Part shown: in pieces, positions 40,725 through 51,425 of the stretch
Layout: each line of letters opens with the position of its first letter
Numbering within the stretch: position 1 is the stretch's first letter
NCBI RefSeq assembly: GCF_913055165.1
Contig: NZ_CAJXJS010000003.1
Coordinates: 1-64,000, forward strand
DNA from: an uncultured Devosia sp.
Lineage (GTDB): Bacteria; Pseudomonadota; Alphaproteobacteria; Rhizobiales; Devosiaceae
Reading direction: 5' to 3'
Length of the DNA: 64,000 nt
Notes under the pieces: generated by a model
What the model was told of the DNA's origin: nothing
What the model saw: the letters and a program-made list of their open reading frames with translations, nothing else
Database searches by the model: none
Position numbers and translations under genes: made by a program

Positions 40725-40734
40725 TAATATATAA
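40725..40734. promoter_or_regulatory. BioR-like operator box 2 (degenerate)
   Basis: TAATATATAA, 9/10 match, exactly 20 bp from box 1. Confidence 0.5.
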
Positions 40735-40790
40735 TGCAGATTGAGCACCTTGGGGCAAGGCGCGAATTGGCTGAACTGTGGAGGAATGTA

Positions 40791-41459
40791 TTAGCCGCCG
40801 ACGACGAACAGGCGTCTGGTCATGCCACCTGCAATCGGCAAGGGGCGCTGATTGACGGCGCGGACGTGGCGCACCAGCACGGTGCAGGCCTGGTCGATAT
40901 CGCCTTGCCGCAGGGCGGCCAGGATAGCGAGGTGATCGTGATCAGTGCGCGCTTCCCAGTCGGAACGCCAGGCCGCGAACAGGAACCGCGCGCTGGCGGC
41001 GTGCAGATCATCGATGGCAGCCATCAGCCGGTGCATGCCGCAGGGGGCCAGCAGAGTGCGGTGAAAGGTGCGGTTGGCGGCCTCCCAGCTGCGGACGTCA
41101 CCCGACCTGTCGCCTGCGCGCGTCGCGCGTTCCGCTGCATCAAGGATGGCAGAAGTCAGGTTGGGCGCCGCGTGGCGCAAGGCGAGCTCTTCGAGTGCGG
41201 CGCGCATTTCGGCGACCTCACGGACCTCCTCCTTGCTGAAGGACGCGACCCGCACACCCCGGCGCGGTTCACTGACAGCCAGGCCCTGCGCCTCGAGCCG
41301 CCGGAAGGCCTCGCGGACAGGCACATGGCTGGCACCGAACTCGGCCGCGATATGGTCCTGGCGCAGACGCGTGCCCGGCTCCAGCGTGCCGGCGACGATT
41401 CGCTCGGCAAGCACCTTGCTGATCCGGACCGCGATCGTATCTTCGGATGCCCGTGACAT
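40791..41459 (-). CDS. GntR-family (FCD-type) regulator, candidate BioR
   Basis: Winged-helix AERIVAGTLEPGTRLRQDHIAAEFGASHVPVREAFRRLEAQGL plus helical C-terminal domain; upstream of bioY with BioR-like boxes. Confidence 0.85.
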   Translation of the reverse strand: MSRASEDTIAVRISKVLAERIVAGTLEPGTRLRQDHIAAEFGASHVPVREAFRRLEAQGLAVSEPRRGVRVASFSKEEVREVAEMRAALEELALRHAAPNLTSAILDAAERATRAGDRSGDVRSWEAANRTFHRTLLAPCGMHRLMAAIDDLHAASARFLFAAWRSDWEARTDHDHLAILAALRQGDIDQACTVLVRHVRAVNQRPLPIAGGMTRRLFVVGG

Positions 41460-41487
41460 GGGGGAAGTGATAATCCGCTCTGTGCCG

Positions 41488-42075
41488 TTAGGCTACCCAG
41501 TGCCGCTGCCCCAGACGCGCAGTTTCCCAGCGTTCCCGGGTGAGGCCCATGAGCACGTGATCCTCCCAGCGTCCGTTGATCTGCAGATAGTGCTGGGCAT
41601 AGCCCTCTTCAACGAAGCCGTTCTTCTCCAGGACCCGGCGCGACGCCGTGTTGTGGGGCAGGAAGGCCGCGTGAATGCGGTGCAGGTCGAGTGATTCGAA
41701 GATGAAGGACACAACCACCCCGACGGCTTCGGTCATCAATCCCTTGCCGGCATATTGCTGCCCCATCCAATAGCCGAGATTGACGAACTGGGCCGCGCGG
41801 CGCCGGATATTGGAGAGCGTGATGCCACCGACCAGATGTTCTGAGCGATCCTCGCCGAGGAAGATGAAGAAGGTGTAGTCGGTCCCCTCTTCTACCTCCT
41901 GCCGGGCGCGGCGGACGCGCATGGCATAGACGCGGCGCGCAAGATCCAGTTCGGTCCATCGCGGCTCATAGGGGCGCAGAAAGTCCTGGCTCTCCCGACG
42001 CAGGCGGTGCCAGGCCTCATAGTCGCGCATCTGCGGCAGGCGCAGCAGCACTCTCGGCCCGCGCAGGGTCACCAT
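41488..42075 (-). CDS. GNAT acetyltransferase, RimJ-like
   Basis: NLGYWMGQQYAGKGLMTEAV, LHRIHAAFLPHNTASRRVLEKNGFVEEGYAQHYLQINGRWEDHVLMGL; start at ATG 42075. Confidence 0.9.
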   Translation of the reverse strand: MVTLRGPRVLLRLPQMRDYEAWHRLRRESQDFLRPYEPRWTELDLARRVYAMRVRRARQEVEEGTDYTFFIFLGEDRSEHLVGGITLSNIRRRAAQFVNLGYWMGQQYAGKGLMTEAVGVVVSFIFESLDLHRIHAAFLPHNTASRRVLEKNGFVEEGYAQHYLQINGRWEDHVLMGLTRERWETARLGQRHWVA

Positions 42076-42109
42076 GGGTGCTGGCGAGGACCAGGGCCAG
42101 AACATTGGG

Positions 42110-43372
42110 TCAGCGCTTGAGCGTCTCGCCGATGCTTTCGACATCGGCCAGGCGGCTGATCGGCCCAATTCCGGCCAGCGTCGGCGTGCCGGAGGTGAAT
42201 ATTTGCTCGGCGACGTCGCGCACGCGCTGGGCGGTGATGCGGTTGATGCGCTCCACCGTCTCCTGCATGGCGATGGGCCGGCCCCACAAAATTTGCTGGC
42301 GCGCCAGCTGCCCGGCCCGGGCCGAAGGGCTTTCGAGCGACATCAGCAGGCCCGCTCGGATCTGATTGCGCACGCGGATCACCTCTTCGTCGGTGATGGT
42401 CTCGGTCGCCCGGCGCAGTTCATCGAGCACCACCGGCACCAGTTCGCCGACCTCCTCCTCCCCGGTCGCCGCCGCCACGCCAAAGACGCCGCTATCGGCG
42501 AAGGCCCAGTGGAAGGAATAAACCGAGTAGCACAGGCCACGCCTCTCGCGGATCTCCTGGAACAGGCGCGAGCTCATGCCGCCGCCAAGAATGGAGGCCA
42601 GCACCTGGGCGGCATAGAAGCCATCCGAATTATAGGCACGTCCCTCAAAGCCGAGCACGATATGGGCCTGTTCGTGATCGGAGATCAGGCGCTCCTGCCC
42701 GCCCTTATATTCAGCGCGCTGCGGATCGGGAGCACCGTTGGGCGCGAGGTCGGCAAATCGTTGTTCGGCAACATGGACCAGCTCATCGTGGTCCACATGT
42801 CCTGCTGCCGCGATGACCATATGGTCACCCACATAGTTGCGGCGCATATACTTGCGCACCGTTTCGGGCGAGAAGGCCCGCACCGAATCCACCGTGCCCA
42901 GAATGGTGCGGCCAATCGGCTGGGTGGGATAGGCGGCTTCCTGGAACAGATCGAACACGTGATCGTCCGGATTGTCGCGCGCCGCGCCAATTTCCTGCAC
43001 GATTACCTGCTTTTCGCGGGTCAGTTCGCCCTCATCAAAGGTCGAGTTCTGCAGGATATCGGCCAGAATATCAGCCGCCAGCACCACGTCATCCTTGAGA
43101 ACACGGGCGAAATAGCCTGTGTGTTCGATCGAGGTCGCGGCATTGAGATCGCCGCCGACATTCTCGATGGTCTCGGCAATCTCGAGCGCGGTTCGCGTCT
43201 GCGTGCCCTTGAAGGCCATGTGTTCGAGCAGATGCGAAATGCCGTGCTCGGCCTTGCGCTCAGAACGGGCTCCGGCCTTGACCCAGACGCCCAGAGAGGC
43301 GCTTTCCAGATGCGGCATATTATCGGTGAGTACCACCATGCCGTTTTCCAGGGTCGTCGATCGTACGCTCAC
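42110..43372 (-). CDS. M16-family zinc peptidase
   Basis: HLLEHMAFKGTQTR (HxxEH) and processing-peptidase-like architecture. Confidence 0.94.
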   Translation of the reverse strand: MSVRSTTLENGMVVLTDNMPHLESASLGVWVKAGARSERKAEHGISHLLEHMAFKGTQTRTALEIAETIENVGGDLNAATSIEHTGYFARVLKDDVVLAADILADILQNSTFDEGELTREKQVIVQEIGAARDNPDDHVFDLFQEAAYPTQPIGRTILGTVDSVRAFSPETVRKYMRRNYVGDHMVIAAAGHVDHDELVHVAEQRFADLAPNGAPDPQRAEYKGGQERLISDHEQAHIVLGFEGRAYNSDGFYAAQVLASILGGGMSSRLFQEIRERRGLCYSVYSFHWAFADSGVFGVAAATGEEEVGELVPVVLDELRRATETITDEEVIRVRNQIRAGLLMSLESPSARAGQLARQQILWGRPIAMQETVERINRITAQRVRDVAEQIFTSGTPTLAGIGPISRLADVESIGETLKR

Positions 43373-43423
43373 ACTGATCCTCCTGATCCGGCGGCCGAGC
43401 GACCGCGGCTCCTCACATGTCGT

Positions 43424-44815
43424 TCAGGCGCGGCTGCGGGCCGCGATGAAATTTTCAATCTGGCGCTGGTCATTGGCCAGCACCGTGACCCGTTCGGGTC
43501 GATCATAAAGGTCTGCCAGCCAGGCCGGCAATTTCGGTTCGATGCCCGAGGCCTCGGCGACCGCCGCCGGGAATTTGGCCGGATGGGCGGTAGCAAGAGT
43601 GATCATGGGCGTTTCGCCATGGGGCTGCTGACGGGCCACCCCGACGCCGACGGCCGTATGCGGATCGAGCAGATAGGCCGAGGCCTTCTGCGTTTTGGCG
43701 ATCACCGAGCGGGTCGCTGCTTCATCAGTCGTGCCCGCCGCGAAGTCACGGCGAATGGCGGAGATGGATTTTTCCGGCAGATCAAAGCCGCGTGACTGCT
43801 TCAGGCCCGCCATCATGCGGTTGACCGCATCGGCATCGCGCCCGGCACTTTCGAACAGCAGCCGCTCGAAATTGGACGAGATCTGGATATCCATGGAGGG
43901 GCTGATGGTCGGCGCGACGCCTGCCATCTCGTAGCGCCCGGTATCGAGCGTGCGCTTCAGAATGTCATTGGCATTGGTGGCAATCACCAGCTTGTCGATC
44001 GGCAGGCCCATTTGCCGGGCGCAATAGCCGGCAAAGATATCGCCGAAATTGCCGGTCGGCACGGTGAAGCTCACCTTGCGGTGCGGCGCGCCCAGCGCCA
44101 CGGCCGCCGTGAAGTAGTAGACGATCTGCGCGACTATGCGGCCCCAATTGATGGAGTTGACGCCACTGAGACGCACCCGGTCACGGAAGGCATGATTGTT
44201 GAACATGGCCTTCACCGCATCCTGGCAATCGTCGAACGTGCCTTCGAGCGCGATGTTGTGGACATTGTGATCCAGCACGGTGGTCATCTGCCGGCGCTGC
44301 ACTTCGGATGTGCGGCCCTCGGGATGCAGGATGAATATGTCGGTGGTATCCCGCCCGCGGAAGGCTTCGATGGCGGCCGAGCCGGTGTCGCCCGATGTCG
44401 CGCCGACAATGGTCGCGCGCAGCCCGCGCTCTGCCAGGATGTGGTCCATCACCCGGCTCAGGAACTGCATGGCCACGTCCTTGAACGCCAAGGTCGGCCC
44501 GTGAAACAATTCCAGCACGAAATGCCCCGGCTCCAGTTCCACCAGCGGTGTCACCGAAGGGTGGCGGAAGGTGGCATAGGCCTCATCAATGATGGCCTTG
44601 AGTTTTGGTGCCGGAATCTCGCCGTCTGTAAAGCGCGAGATAATCGCGTAGGCCACATCGGCATAGGGCTTGCCGGCAAAGCTGGCGATTTCGTCCGCGC
44701 TGATTTGGGGCCAGGTGGCCGGAACGTAAAGACCGCCATCGGAGGCTAGACCGGCCAGAACTGCGTCGGAGAAGCCGAGCGCGGGCGCCTGGCCGCGCGT
44801 GGAAACAAACTGCAT
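43424..44815 (-). CDS. thrC: Threonine synthase
   Basis: MQFVSTRGQAP, HGPTLAFKDVAMQFL (PLP Lys), VGATSGDTGSAAIEAF. Confidence 0.96.
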   Translation of the reverse strand: MQFVSTRGQAPALGFSDAVLAGLASDGGLYVPATWPQISADEIASFAGKPYADVAYAIISRFTDGEIPAPKLKAIIDEAYATFRHPSVTPLVELEPGHFVLELFHGPTLAFKDVAMQFLSRVMDHILAERGLRATIVGATSGDTGSAAIEAFRGRDTTDIFILHPEGRTSEVQRRQMTTVLDHNVHNIALEGTFDDCQDAVKAMFNNHAFRDRVRLSGVNSINWGRIVAQIVYYFTAAVALGAPHRKVSFTVPTGNFGDIFAGYCARQMGLPIDKLVIATNANDILKRTLDTGRYEMAGVAPTISPSMDIQISSNFERLLFESAGRDADAVNRMMAGLKQSRGFDLPEKSISAIRRDFAAGTTDEAATRSVIAKTQKASAYLLDPHTAVGVGVARQQPHGETPMITLATAHPAKFPAAVAEASGIEPKLPAWLADLYDRPERVTVLANDQRQIENFIAARSRA

Positions 44816-44885
44816 CGGGGGGAAGTGCCCTTTTAGAATTGGTGCAACCTAGTCAAAGCGCGCCGTGGCCGCAAGGTTTGGGGCG

Positions 44886-45662
44886 TCATTGACCTATCCT
44901 GGACGGTCGCCGTTGCTGCCGCCAGAGCCAGAAGCCGACCATCACCACCGCCACGACGGCAAATCCATACCAGGTTAGCGCATAGCCGAGATGGTTGTTG
45001 GTGAACTCAACCACCGTCTCTCCCCCCTGGGGCAGGTCGCCTGCCCCGGCGGCGAGCAAATCCACGTAAAAGGGGGCGATTGGCGCCAGCGCCGGATCGA
45101 CCATGGCGGCCAGGCGCTCAGGATTGCGCACCCATTCGATGCGGTCCGACATATTGGGTTCGGGCGCCATGAAGCCGACAGCCTCGCCAGGACGGAACAG
45201 CCCCACAATCGTGATGCTGCCCGGATCATCGCCATGCAGATCACCGAGGGCCGCCTGCTCCTGATACTCCTGGGGAACGAAACCGCGATTGACGAAGACG
45301 GTACCGCCAGCATCCAGCTCAAAGGGTGTCACCACCCAGTACCCTGGCCCAGAGAAGCGTCCCCTGGCATTGGCAAGGCTGGTAAAGACCGTCACCGTCT
45401 GGGTGTAGCGATAGCTGCCCGCCAGGGTCACGGGCTGAAAGTTCCACTGCTCGAGGTCGAGCCCGGGCCATTGCGCCTGATCGGGCGCCGGAATGGGCTC
45501 TGATGTCAGCCGCTCATCGACCGCGACGATCAGCGCTTCCTTCTCCGCCAGTCGCGCCATCTGCCAATTGCCCAGCAGCACGCAGATGACCGCCAGCAGG
45601 ATCATGAGCCCGGCAAAGACCCAATCGCCCCAGCGCAGGCCTGCCGACTTCGGCCCGGTCAT
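44886..45662 (-). CDS. SURF1 family protein
   Basis: LLGNWQMARLAEKEALI, GYWVVTPFELDAGGTVFVNRGFVP, N-/C-terminal TM; next to oxidase genes. Confidence 0.93.
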   Translation of the reverse strand: MTGPKSAGLRWGDWVFAGLMILLAVICVLLGNWQMARLAEKEALIVAVDERLTSEPIPAPDQAQWPGLDLEQWNFQPVTLAGSYRYTQTVTVFTSLANARGRFSGPGYWVVTPFELDAGGTVFVNRGFVPQEYQEQAALGDLHGDDPGSITIVGLFRPGEAVGFMAPEPNMSDRIEWVRNPERLAAMVDPALAPIAPFYVDLLAAGAGDLPQGGETVVEFTNNHLGYALTWYGFAVVAVVMVGFWLWRQQRRPSRIGQ

Positions 45663-46012
45663 TGGCGGCCCTCGCGGGCGTCGTTGGAATATTGCAGATC
45701 GATGAGCACGCCCTTGAAAGGCGGGAGCAGCACGAGGCTCAGGATCACCGTCGCCGGAAGCCAGAGCAGCAGATGCACCCAGGGTTGCAGCGTCCAGATC
45801 GATCCGACCACCAGGGCAAGGATGATGATCAGGGGGGCGACGAGAAAGATGACGAACACGGCGGGCCCATCACCACTATCGGCAAAGGCATAGTCGAGGC
45901 CACAGACCGCGCAGGACGGCGCCAGGGCCAGGTATCCGGCGAAGAGCTTGCCCCTGCCGCAGCGCGGACAGCGGCATTTCAGGCCGGCAATGATCGGATT
46001 GGGCTGGTCCAT
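45659..46012 (-). CDS. DUF983 family protein
   Basis: GLKCRCPRCGRGKLFAGYLALAPSCAVCGLDYAFADSGDGPAVFVIF; start at ATG 46012. Confidence 0.9.
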   Translation of the reverse strand: MDQPNPIIAGLKCRCPRCGRGKLFAGYLALAPSCAVCGLDYAFADSGDGPAVFVIFLVAPLIIILALVVGSIWTLQPWVHLLLWLPATVILSLVLLPPFKGVLIDLQYSNDAREGRQ

Positions 46013-46034
46013 CTTGACTTTCCCCGGGCCAAAG

Positions 46035-46060
46035 AAAAAGGGCGCAGCCTTGCCGCGCCC
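46035..46060 (-). terminator. Rho-independent terminator between ctaE and DUF983/SURF1
   Basis: Minus strand GGGCGCGG-CAAGG-CTGCGCCC followed by TTTTTC. Confidence 0.8.
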
Positions 46061-46082
46061 CCTGTTCAGGCTTTTGCCAGCG

Positions 46083-46922
46083 TCAGTGCGCCGCCAGCTC
46101 GACGCCCCAGGCGCCCCAGACATAGATCGAGGCAAACAGGAACAGCCAGACCACGTCCACGAAGTGCCAGTACCAGGCGGCAAATTCGAAGCCCAGATGG
46201 CGTTCCGGCGTGAAGTGCCCCATCTCGGCGCGGATCAGGCAGACCAGCAGGAAGATGGTGCCGATCAGCACGTGGAAGCCGTGGAAGCCGGTCGCCATGA
46301 AGAAGGTGGCGCCGTAATAATTGCCCGAGAACGAGAAGGCCGCGTGGCTGTATTCGAGATACTGCACATAGGTGAAGAGCGCGCCCAGCGCCACGGTCAG
46401 AACCAGGCCCCAGCGCAGGCCCTGGCGGTCGTTCTCCAGCAGCGCATGGTGCGCCCAGGTAACGGTGGTGCCCGAGGTGAGCAGGATCAGCGTGTTGAAC
46501 AGCGGCAGGTGGAAGGGGTCGAACAGTTCGACGCCCATCGGCGGCCAGTGCCCGCCAGTGGCGGCAACACGGGCGTACTGCTCGATATCATCGAGACGGA
46601 AGAAGCCGTCGAAATAGGCCCAGAACCATGCCACGAAGAACATCACTTCCGAGGCGATGAACAGCATCATGCCATAGCGGTGGTGCATCTGCACGACCGG
46701 GGTGTGATCGACGCCGTTATTGGCTTCTTTCACCACGTCGGACCACCAGGCGTAGAACGTGTAGAGCACGCCGGCCAGACCGATAAAGAACAGCCACGGC
46801 GTCCAGTCCTGCATCCAGGCAATGGCACCGATCATCATCACGAAAACGGCAATCGAGATGACGAACGGCCAGGGGCTGGGTTCGACCATGTGGTAGTCAT
46901 GGTTCTTTTCGATGGCGGCCAT
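46083..46922 (-). CDS. ctaE: Cytochrome c oxidase subunit III
   Basis: YHMVEPSPWPF, FWAYFDGFF, GATFFMATGFHGFHVLIGTIFL, WYWHFVDVVWLFLF. Confidence 0.97.
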   Translation of the reverse strand: MAAIEKNHDYHMVEPSPWPFVISIAVFVMMIGAIAWMQDWTPWLFFIGLAGVLYTFYAWWSDVVKEANNGVDHTPVVQMHHRYGMMLFIASEVMFFVAWFWAYFDGFFRLDDIEQYARVAATGGHWPPMGVELFDPFHLPLFNTLILLTSGTTVTWAHHALLENDRQGLRWGLVLTVALGALFTYVQYLEYSHAAFSFSGNYYGATFFMATGFHGFHVLIGTIFLLVCLIRAEMGHFTPERHLGFEFAAWYWHFVDVVWLFLFASIYVWGAWGVELAAH

Positions 46923-46924
46923 GT

Positions 46925-47494
46925 TCAGCTTCCCTCACTGTCTGAAGCGTAGAAGGTATAAGAGAGAGTGATCTCTTTGATCGTATTGAGTTCGTGGTTC
47001 TCGTCGATTTCCGGGTCGACGAAAAACACGATGGGCATTTCCACCGTCTCACCGGGTTGCAGCGTCTGTTCGGTGAAGCAGAAGCATTCGATCTTGTTGA
47101 AGTAGTAGCCGGCTTTTTCCGGCACCACATTGAAGATCGCCTGGCCGGTGACCGGCTTGTCGGAATTGTTGGTGGCAACATAGTTGACCGTATCCACGCG
47201 GCCGATCTGGTCGGTGATCGGGGCCGCCGGCGTGACGGTCCAATTCAGCGCGCGGTCAATATTGACGTCGAAGCGCACCTTCATTTCGCGGGCAATGACG
47301 CCCTTGGGATTGTCGGTGGCGACCTGGGTCGTACCGCCAAAGCCCGTCACCTGGCAGAAGAGCTGGTAGAGCGGCACCGAGGCAAAGGCCAGGCCCACCA
47401 TGCCCGCCACCACGCCGGCGAGCACAACGGCCAGGCGCTTGTTGCGCTTGCCCGGGTCGACCTCATGGAATGGTGCGGTGGTATCGGCCATCAC
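46925..47494 (-). CDS. ctaG: Cytochrome c oxidase assembly protein CtaG/Cox11
   Basis: VPLYQLFCQVTGFGGTTQ, NKIECFCFTEQTLQPGETVEMPIVFFVDPE. Confidence 0.96.
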   Translation of the reverse strand: MMADTTAPFHEVDPGKRNKRLAVVLAGVVAGMVGLAFASVPLYQLFCQVTGFGGTTQVATDNPKGVIAREMKVRFDVNIDRALNWTVTPAAPITDQIGRVDTVNYVATNNSDKPVTGQAIFNVVPEKAGYYFNKIECFCFTEQTLQPGETVEMPIVFFVDPEIDENHELNTIKEITLSYTFYASDSEGS

Positions 47495-47676
47495 ATTGCC
47501 CGATCAAACAGTGCCGGGCCCATCTTGACGATGGTCAGCACGTAAAAGGTCAGCGCGAACAGGGCAAGGGCACCGGCAAGGGCCAGCGAGCGGCGTCGCC
47601 GCTGCTTGCGGAAGGCGGCTTCCTGTTCCGGGGTCATTCCATTGGGCGCGAGCTTGGCGCCAGTCTGCTCAGCCAT
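47491..47676 (-). CDS. Small single-TM oxidase-cluster protein (CoxF-like)
   Basis: 61 aa, one TM, between ctaB and ctaG, ATGA-type overlap. Confidence 0.7.
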   Translation of the reverse strand: MAEQTGAKLAPNGMTPEQEAAFRKQRRRRSLALAGALALFALTFYVLTIVKMGPALFDRAM

Positions 47677-47677
47677 C

Positions 47678-48607
47678 TCAGATCACTCCCAGATGCATGG
47701 CGATGAAGTCGACAAACAGCGCCAGGAACAACACGAAGAGATAGCTCAGAGAAAAGGTGAACACGGTTCGCGCGGTGCGGCGCATGGAGACACTGTCGGG
47801 CGCGCGCAGCAGGCGCAGGCAGAGCCAGACAAAGCTCACGCCTGAGACAATGGCGACGACCCCATAGAGCCAGCCGGAAAAACCCAGCCAGACCGGCAGG
47901 AGACTGGAGGCGGCCAGAACGACCGAATAGCCCAGAATTTGCTGCCGGGTGGATTTCTCACCGACGACATTGGGCATCATGGGGATGCCGGCGGCGCCAT
48001 AGTCACCCTGCTTGTAGAGGGCCAGGGCCCAGAAATGCGGCGGCGTCCAGAGAAAGATGATCAGGAAGAGCGCAAAGCTCTCCCAACTCAGCGTGCCGGT
48101 GACAGCGGCCCAGCCCACCATGGGCGGAAAGGCCCCGGCGGCGCCGCCAATGACGATGTTCTGCGGCGTCGAGCGCTTGAGCCACATCGTATAGACGACA
48201 ACGTAGAAGAAGATGGTGAAGGCCAGGAACCCGCCCGCGACCCAATTGGTAGCAAGGCCTAGAAGGGTCACCGAGAACACCGAGAGGATCAAGCCGAAGG
48301 CCAGCGCTTCGCCGCGGGTCATGCGGCCTGCAGGTATGGGCCGGTTCTGCGTACGGCTCATGACCGCATCGATATCGGCGTCATACCACATATTGAGGGC
48401 GCCCGAGGCCCCTGCCCCGATGGCGATGCAGGCAATGGCGACCAGACCGACAAAGGGATTGATGCCGCCCGGCGCCACCAGCATGCCCACCAGCGCGGTG
48501 AACACCACCAGGGACATGACGCGTGGCTTCAGCAGCGCGAGGTAATCCTCCACGCGTGCACCGCCGGCAAGGGCGGAAACATCTCTGCTGTTCTCGATAT
48601 AGGCCAC
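47678..48607 (-). CDS. ctaB: Protoheme IX farnesyltransferase
   Basis: [45 protein letters not shown] start at 48607. Confidence 0.95.
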   Translation of the reverse strand: MAYIENSRDVSALAGGARVEDYLALLKPRVMSLVVFTALVGMLVAPGGINPFVGLVAIACIAIGAGASGALNMWYDADIDAVMSRTQNRPIPAGRMTRGEALAFGLILSVFSVTLLGLATNWVAGGFLAFTIFFYVVVYTMWLKRSTPQNIVIGGAAGAFPPMVGWAAVTGTLSWESFALFLIIFLWTPPHFWALALYKQGDYGAAGIPMMPNVVGEKSTRQQILGYSVVLAASSLLPVWLGFSGWLYGVVAIVSGVSFVWLCLRLLRAPDSVSMRRTARTVFTFSLSYLFVLFLALFVDFIAMHLGVI

Positions 48608-48669
48608 GGGTCTTTCCTTGGTGAACGGACCGCACCGGAGCGCGATCCGCTTATTCTTGCTCTGAGCGC

Positions 48670-50364
48670 CTAGTGCGCGTCCTTGCTCTCGATCTTGGGC
48701 AGGGTCGAGAACTGGTGGAACGGCGGCGGCGAGGAAAGGGTCCATTCCAGCGTCGTTGCGCCATCGCCCCAGGGATTGTCGCCGGCCGGGCGCTTCTTAC
48801 GGCTGGCTTCCCAGGTCGCGTAGAAGAAGATGATCATGGCCACGAAGGTCACGTAGTAACCCACCGAGGAGACGCGGTTCCACAGCGCGAAGGCATCCGG
48901 ATAGTCGATGTAGCGGCGCGGCATGCCGGCCAGACCCAGGAAGTGCTGCGGGAAGAAGATCAGGTTCACACCGACGAACATGACCCAGAAGTGCAGCTTG
49001 CCCAGGAACTCGTTGTACATGTAGCCGAACATCTTGGGGTACCAGTAGTACCAGCCGGCAAAGATCGAGAACACGGCGCCCAGCGAGAGCACATAGTGGA
49101 AGTGCGCCACCACATAATAGGTGTCGTGCAGGGCGCGGTCCGCACCGGCATTGGCCAGCACCACACCGGTCACACCGCCAACGGTGAACAGGAAGATGAA
49201 GCCGATGGCCCAGAGCATGGGGATGCGGAAGGTGATCGAACCGCCCCACATGGTGGCGATCCAGGAGAAGATCTTCACACCCGTAGGCACTGCGATCACC
49301 ATGGTGGCAGCCACGAAGTAGCGCTGCACATCAAGGCTGAGGCCCGTGGTGTACATGTGGTGCGCCCACACCACGAAGCCGACAAAGCCGATGGCCACCA
49401 TGGCGTAGGCCATGGCCATGTAGCCGAAGACGGGCTTGCGCGAGAAGGTCGCCACGATGTGGCTGATGATGCCGAAGCCCGGCAGGATCATGATGTACAC
49501 TTCGGGGTGGCCGAAGAACCAGAACAGGTGCTGATAGAGGATGGGGTCACCACCGCCATCGGGGGCGAAGAAGGTCGTGCCGAAATTGCGGTCGGTCAGC
49601 ATCATGGTGATGGCGCCAGCCAGCACCGGCAGAGCCAGCAGCAGGAGGAAGGCGGTCACCAGCACGGACCAGGCAAAGAGCGGCATCTTGTGCAGCGTCA
49701 TGCCCGGGGCGCGCATGTTCAGGATAGTGGTGATCAGATTGATCGCACCCAGAATGGAGCTCACGCCGGCAACGTGCAGGGAGAAGATCACGAAGTCGGT
49801 TGCCGGGCCGGGGTGACCACTGGTCGCCAGCGGCGGATAGGCGGTCCAGCCGCCACCGAAACCGAGCGCACCCGAGGGACCTTCGAAGAACATCGAGAGC
49901 ACGGTCAGGAGCAGGGCGGGAGGCAGCAGCCAGAAGGCTACGTTGTTGATGCGCGGGAACGCCGTATCCGGCGCGCCCACCATCAGCGGGGCAAAGTAGT
50001 TGGCAAAGCCGCCCATGGTGGCGGGCATGACGGTGAAGAAGACCATGATCAGCGCGTGCGCCGAGACGAACACGTTGAACATGTGCTTGCCGGCGTCGAG
50101 CGCGGCATCACCTTCCAGGCCATAGGACATGGCGGCCAGGCCGTGGAAGATCTGGATGCCGGGTTCCTGCAGTTCCAGGCGCATGGCACCCGAGAGCAGG
50201 CCGCCGATCACGCCAGCGACGATCGAGAACACGAGATACATGATCCCGATGTCCTTGTGGTTGGTCGAATAGACCCAGCGCCGCCAGCCCGTGGGGGTGT
50301 GGTGGTCGTGGCTGGCCTGATCGTGCCCGGTGGCGTGGGCTTCGAGGTTAGCGGTATTTGCCAT
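48670..50364 (-). CDS. ctaD: Cytochrome c oxidase subunit I
   Basis: [55 protein letters not shown]. Confidence 0.98.
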   Translation of the reverse strand: MANTANLEAHATGHDQASHDHHTPTGWRRWVYSTNHKDIGIMYLVFSIVAGVIGGLLSGAMRLELQEPGIQIFHGLAAMSYGLEGDAALDAGKHMFNVFVSAHALIMVFFTVMPATMGGFANYFAPLMVGAPDTAFPRINNVAFWLLPPALLLTVLSMFFEGPSGALGFGGGWTAYPPLATSGHPGPATDFVIFSLHVAGVSSILGAINLITTILNMRAPGMTLHKMPLFAWSVLVTAFLLLLALPVLAGAITMMLTDRNFGTTFFAPDGGGDPILYQHLFWFFGHPEVYIMILPGFGIISHIVATFSRKPVFGYMAMAYAMVAIGFVGFVVWAHHMYTTGLSLDVQRYFVAATMVIAVPTGVKIFSWIATMWGGSITFRIPMLWAIGFIFLFTVGGVTGVVLANAGADRALHDTYYVVAHFHYVLSLGAVFSIFAGWYYWYPKMFGYMYNEFLGKLHFWVMFVGVNLIFFPQHFLGLAGMPRRYIDYPDAFALWNRVSSVGYYVTFVAMIIFFYATWEASRKKRPAGDNPWGDGATTLEWTLSSPPPFHQFSTLPKIESKDAH

Positions 50365-50387
50365 TGTCTTGTCCTCTGACCCTTTGC

Positions 50388-51305
50388 TTACAGAGCCGGC
50401 AGCAGGGCAGCTGCGGTATTGTAGTCGCGGCTTTCCGCCAGCGCGGCAACGAAGGCCTCATACTCATCGGCAGTCACGACGCGCACGGCGATGGGCATGA
50501 AGGCGTGATCCTTGCCGCAAAGCTCCGAGCACTGGCCGTAATAGATGCCGGTCTCGCGGGCATTGAACCAGGTTTCATTGAGACGACCCGGAACAGCGTC
50601 CACCTTGATGCCGAAGGACGGCACCGCAAACGCGTGGATGACGCCGGTGGGGCTGGCCGTTACCTGAAGGCGAACGGTGGTATCGACCGGCACGACCAGC
50701 TCATTATTGACAGCCAGCAGGCGCGGCTGACCGGGCTTGAGCTCGGCGATCTCGGCTTCGGACAGGATGTTGGAGTCGAAGGCGACACCCTGATCCACAT
50801 ATTCGTAGTTCCAGTACCACTGCTCACCGGAGGCCTTGATGGTGACAGTGGCCTCGGGAACCTCGACCTCGCCCAGCGAGAAGATGTTCGAGCCCAGATA
50901 TTTGCGCTCCCCATCGGGAACCGTCATCTGGTCGGCCAGAACGCCGAAGGAGGGGATGGCGATCACCACCAGGATCAGGATCGGCACGACCGTCCAGACC
51001 ACCTCGATCAGGGTATTGTGGGTGAACCGCGCCGGCACCGGATTGGATTTGGCGTTGAACCGCACCACCACGATCACCAGCAGCGCCAGCACAAAGAGCA
51101 CGATCAGGCTGATGGTCCACATCAGGATGCCGTCGTGGAACGCCACGATGGAGTCCATGATCGGCGTCACCGATTCCTGAAGGTGGAACTGGCCCGGCTC
51201 GGGATGTCCGCGCCCCACGTCCTGGGCCGATGCCACAGCAGGCAACAGCGCCAACGCGGCCGCGGAAACGGCACCCAATTTCCTAAAGAACTGCCCGGTC
51301 ACCAT
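50388..51305 (-). CDS. ctaC: Cytochrome c oxidase subunit II
   Basis: CuA site [26 protein letters not shown]; start trimmed to ATG 51305. Confidence 0.96.
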   Translation of the reverse strand: MVTGQFFRKLGAVSAAALALLPAVASAQDVGRGHPEPGQFHLQESVTPIMDSIVAFHDGILMWTISLIVLFVLALLVIVVVRFNAKSNPVPARFTHNTLIEVVWTVVPILILVVIAIPSFGVLADQMTVPDGERKYLGSNIFSLGEVEVPEATVTIKASGEQWYWNYEYVDQGVAFDSNILSEAEIAELKPGQPRLLAVNNELVVPVDTTVRLQVTASPTGVIHAFAVPSFGIKVDAVPGRLNETWFNARETGIYYGQCSELCGKDHAFMPIAVRVVTADEYEAFVAALAESRDYNTAAALLPAL

Positions 51306-51411
51306 ATACCCCCTATCGACACGTTCTGGCGGCGTGCACCGAAGCAGGATGGGTTCAATAGCGGCATAGCTAACGCCGCCCCGACTCAACTTCGGAGCGC
51401 AAAACTCGTGT

Positions 51412-51425
51412 TTGACCTAAATCAC
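51412..51425. promoter_or_regulatory. Candidate FNR/FixK-family box upstream of ctaC
   Basis: TTGACCTAAATCAC, one mismatch to TTGA-N6-TCAA, about 107 bp upstream of ctaC ATG. Confidence 0.4.

Noticed and set aside
42074-43795. 573-aa plus-strand ORF opposite M16 protease and thrC
   Set aside because: Antisense to two confident genes and crosses their intergenic gap; no domain signature
48673-50379. 568-aa plus-strand ORF opposite ctaD
   Set aside because: Shadow ORF of a highly conserved gene; low-complexity His/Glu/Arg-rich translation
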